A stretch of DNA of 7,005 nucleotides from Bacteroidota bacterium (GTDB lineage Bacteria > Bacteroidota > Ignavibacteria > Ignavibacteriales > Melioribacteraceae). Shown in pieces: positions 5,991 through 7,005 of the stretch. How positions within the stretch are numbered: position 1 is the first letter of the stretch; the number at the start of each line of letters is the position of its first letter. The stretch spans positions 1 through 7,005 of the forward strand of contig JAKAMS010000131.1 of NCBI GenBank assembly GCA_021812745.1, read 5' to 3'. A program made the translations under genes and the position numbers. The notes under the pieces are model-generated. The model ran no database searches. It was not told the DNA's origin and saw only the letters and a list, made by a program, of their open reading frames with translations.

Positions 5991-6019
5991 TTTCAAAATA
6001 GAATACGAGTATTTTGAAA
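5991..6019. repeat. Inverted repeat with 10-bp arms and 9-nt loop
   Basis: TTTCAAAATA (5991-6000) is the exact reverse complement of TATTTTGAAA (6010-6019). The arms are AT-rich, so an RNA hairpin would be only moderately stable. An alternative short fold pairs AATAC (6002-6006) with GTATT (6009-6013). It could be an operator for a dimeric regulator or part of a longer RNA structure; the repeat itself is certain, its role is not. Confidence 0.5.
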
Positions 6020-6046
6020 TCGGATTCAGTGGGCGGATATCCGATT
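6018..6046. repeat. Second inverted repeat, including the palindrome CGGATATCCG
   Basis: AATCGGAT (6018-6025) pairs with ATCCGATT (6039-6046) across a 13-nt loop, and the right side also contains the 10-bp perfect palindrome CGGATATCCG (6034-6043). The element starts within the right arm of the preceding inverted repeat, so the two together span 5991-6046. A T-rich stretch follows at about 6057-6070. It could be a dyad operator or a weak terminator; unresolved. Confidence 0.45.
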
Positions 6047-6134
6047 ATGGAATAATTATTTTTTGTTTTTATGCTTTAATCTAATTTTATCATCCTTTAG
6101 AAAGGAATAAATCAAAAAAATATAAAGTATTCTT

Positions 6135-6139
6135 GGAGG
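6135..6139 (+). promoter_or_regulatory. Ribosome binding site of the DUF2339-like gene
   Basis: GGAGG lies 7 nt before the ATG at 6147, a strong Shine-Dalgarno that fixes the start of a gene whose end is outside the window. Confidence 0.85.
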
Positions 6140-6146
6140 CATCTTA

Positions 6147-7005
6147 ATGGATTCATCCTCCGAACAAGAAGTTAATAATCAGTTAGTGCCATATTTAAAA
6201 AATTTGGAAGCAAGAATTTCTCGTATTGAGGAAAAGCTCAACCTCGAGAACTTTTCTTCGGAAGACAATTTCGAATTACCTTCCTTTATGCCTCAGAATA
6301 TTTCGGAACGAGCGGATTCATTAGAAACTCAGATTGGACAATTCTGGTTTGCGAAAGCCGGTATTGTAATCTTGGCAATTGGAATAATATTCCTGATGAC
6401 TTTTCCGTATCAAAATTTACCTTCATTTTTTCCAAGTCTCGTCGGATTTATTTTAGCGGGAATTCTTTTTTTGCTATCGAATTATTGGAAAAAATCGCTT
6501 CAATTTATTTCACAATATATTTTTGGCGGCGGCTTACTTCTTCTTTACTTCTCAATTTTGCGGTTGCGTTTTTTTTCCGTTAATCCGGCGGTTGAATCTA
6601 ATTTAACTGAATTATTACTTCTTATATCAATATCCGTAATTCATCTTTCGGTTTCGTATAGAAGAAGATCTACCTACTTATCGGCATTCGGAATTACCCT
6701 GCTTTCCATATCAATATTAATAGGAAATAATGCGTGGTTAATTTTCTTCACGTTAATGTTGATCAGTGGGCTATCGGTCTATTTAAAACAAAAACTGAAT
6801 TGGAATTCGTTCTATATATATGCCATTCTTCTAGTCTATTTTATTCATTTCGTTTGGTTCATTGGCAACCCGGTAGCAGGCAATAAAATAGCACTGCAGA
6901 GTTCGCCATTATTTAATGTTTATTTTCTTCTAATGTATGCGCTAATTTTTGCTTACGGCAATTTATCTGGGGAACGGGGAGAGAGAGAATCGGTAAATAC
7001 AATTT
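6147..7005 (+). CDS. DUF2339-like polytopic membrane protein, N-terminal part
   Basis: From the ATG at 6147 the frame stays open to the window edge, giving 286 residues with no stop. The N-terminus is cytoplasmic and contains a short coiled-coil-like heptad stretch ('LKNLEARISRIEEKLNLE', about 17-34). This is followed by 'LETQIGQFWFAKAGIVILAIGIIFL' (59-83), which matches the family hallmark of an 'E-x-x-I/L-G-x-x-W-x-x-x-x-G' segment running into the first membrane helix. About eight hydrophobic segments follow (near 69-86, 95-111, 124-138, 153-171, 176-192, 196-212, 221-239, 255-271). DUF2339 proteins are usually 600-1000 residues with many membrane segments and have no established function, so well over half of the gene is probably missing. 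It sits downstream of the hairpin and inverted repeats and probably has its own promoter. Family call is from pattern memory; the membrane nature is certain. Confidence 0.8.
   Translation, partial: MDSSSEQEVNNQLVPYLKNLEARISRIEEKLNLENFSSEDNFELPSFMPQNISERADSLETQIGQFWFAKAGIVILAIGIIFLMTFPYQNLPSFFPSLVGFILAGILFLLSNYWKKSLQFISQYIFGGGLLLLYFSILRLRFFSVNPAVESNLTELLLLISISVIHLSVSYRRRSTYLSAFGITLLSISILIGNNAWLIFFTLMLISGLSVYLKQKLNWNSFYIYAILLVYFIHFVWFIGNPVAGNKIALQSSPLFNVYFLLMYALIFAYGNLSGERGERESVNTI

Larger units (their letters stand above)
5929..6146 (+). promoter_or_regulatory. Leader region before the DUF2339-like gene
   Basis: These 218 nt hold no open frame worth calling. The left half contains two neighbouring inverted repeats listed separately. 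The right half is very AT-rich and should carry the promoter of the next gene; a weak candidate is TTGTTT (6063-6068) with TTTATC (6086-6091) at 17-bp spacing. No riboswitch fold is recognised. Confidence 0.35.

Noticed and set aside
1..7005. Search for CRISPR repeats, tRNA or rRNA genes, transposases, phage genes and toxin-antitoxin pairs.
   Set aside because: None was found; intergenic spaces are short and hold only the small repeats and hairpins listed.

Overview
The window is AT-rich, mostly chromosomal coding DNA with short intergenic gaps. It carries no RNA gene, CRISPR array, transposase or phage gene that I could recognise. Several features suggest a member of the Bacteroidota/Ignavibacteriota (FCB) lineage. 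These are the low GC, the mix of starts with and without a Shine-Dalgarno sequence, a histidine kinase/OmpR-type pair resembling RprX/RprY of Bacteroides, and a DUF2339-like membrane protein. This placement is an inference from gene style, not from a marker gene.

Layout. (1) At the left edge, on the minus strand, is the 5' end of a small Trm112/YcaR-like protein. (2) A 99-nt divergent gap leads into a tight plus-strand operon of three genes: a RimJ/RimL-type GNAT acetyltransferase, a divergent TrpF-like (beta/alpha)8 barrel, and a MATE-like multi-pass transporter. The first two genes overlap by 4 nt and the last two are 2 nt apart. (3) The transporter ends base-to-base against a minus-strand two-component system, with the histidine kinase transcribed first, then the response regulator (1-nt stop/start overlap). 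(4) A 129-nt divergent control region with a 10-bp-period direct repeat separates the kinase from a plus-strand gene for an exported, Lys/Met-rich protein with a Cys cluster. (5) A 255-nt gap holds a perfect 11-bp hairpin and two further adjacent inverted repeats. (6) The window ends inside a large plus-strand gene for a DUF2339-like polytopic membrane protein. It has no stop before the edge.

How the parts may work together. The kinase, the regulator, the divergent repeat and the secreted Cys/Met-rich protein look like a self-contained envelope-sensing module. The arrangement resembles E. coli cpxRA with divergent cpxP, although the secreted protein shows no LTxxQ motif. The GNAT/TrpF-like/transporter operon looks like a second unit. 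Its TrpF-like member keeps the catalytic Cys and Asp but lacks the substrate-binding SPR arginine motif of true phosphoribosylanthranilate isomerases, and no other trp gene is visible. These two units are the least explained parts of the window.
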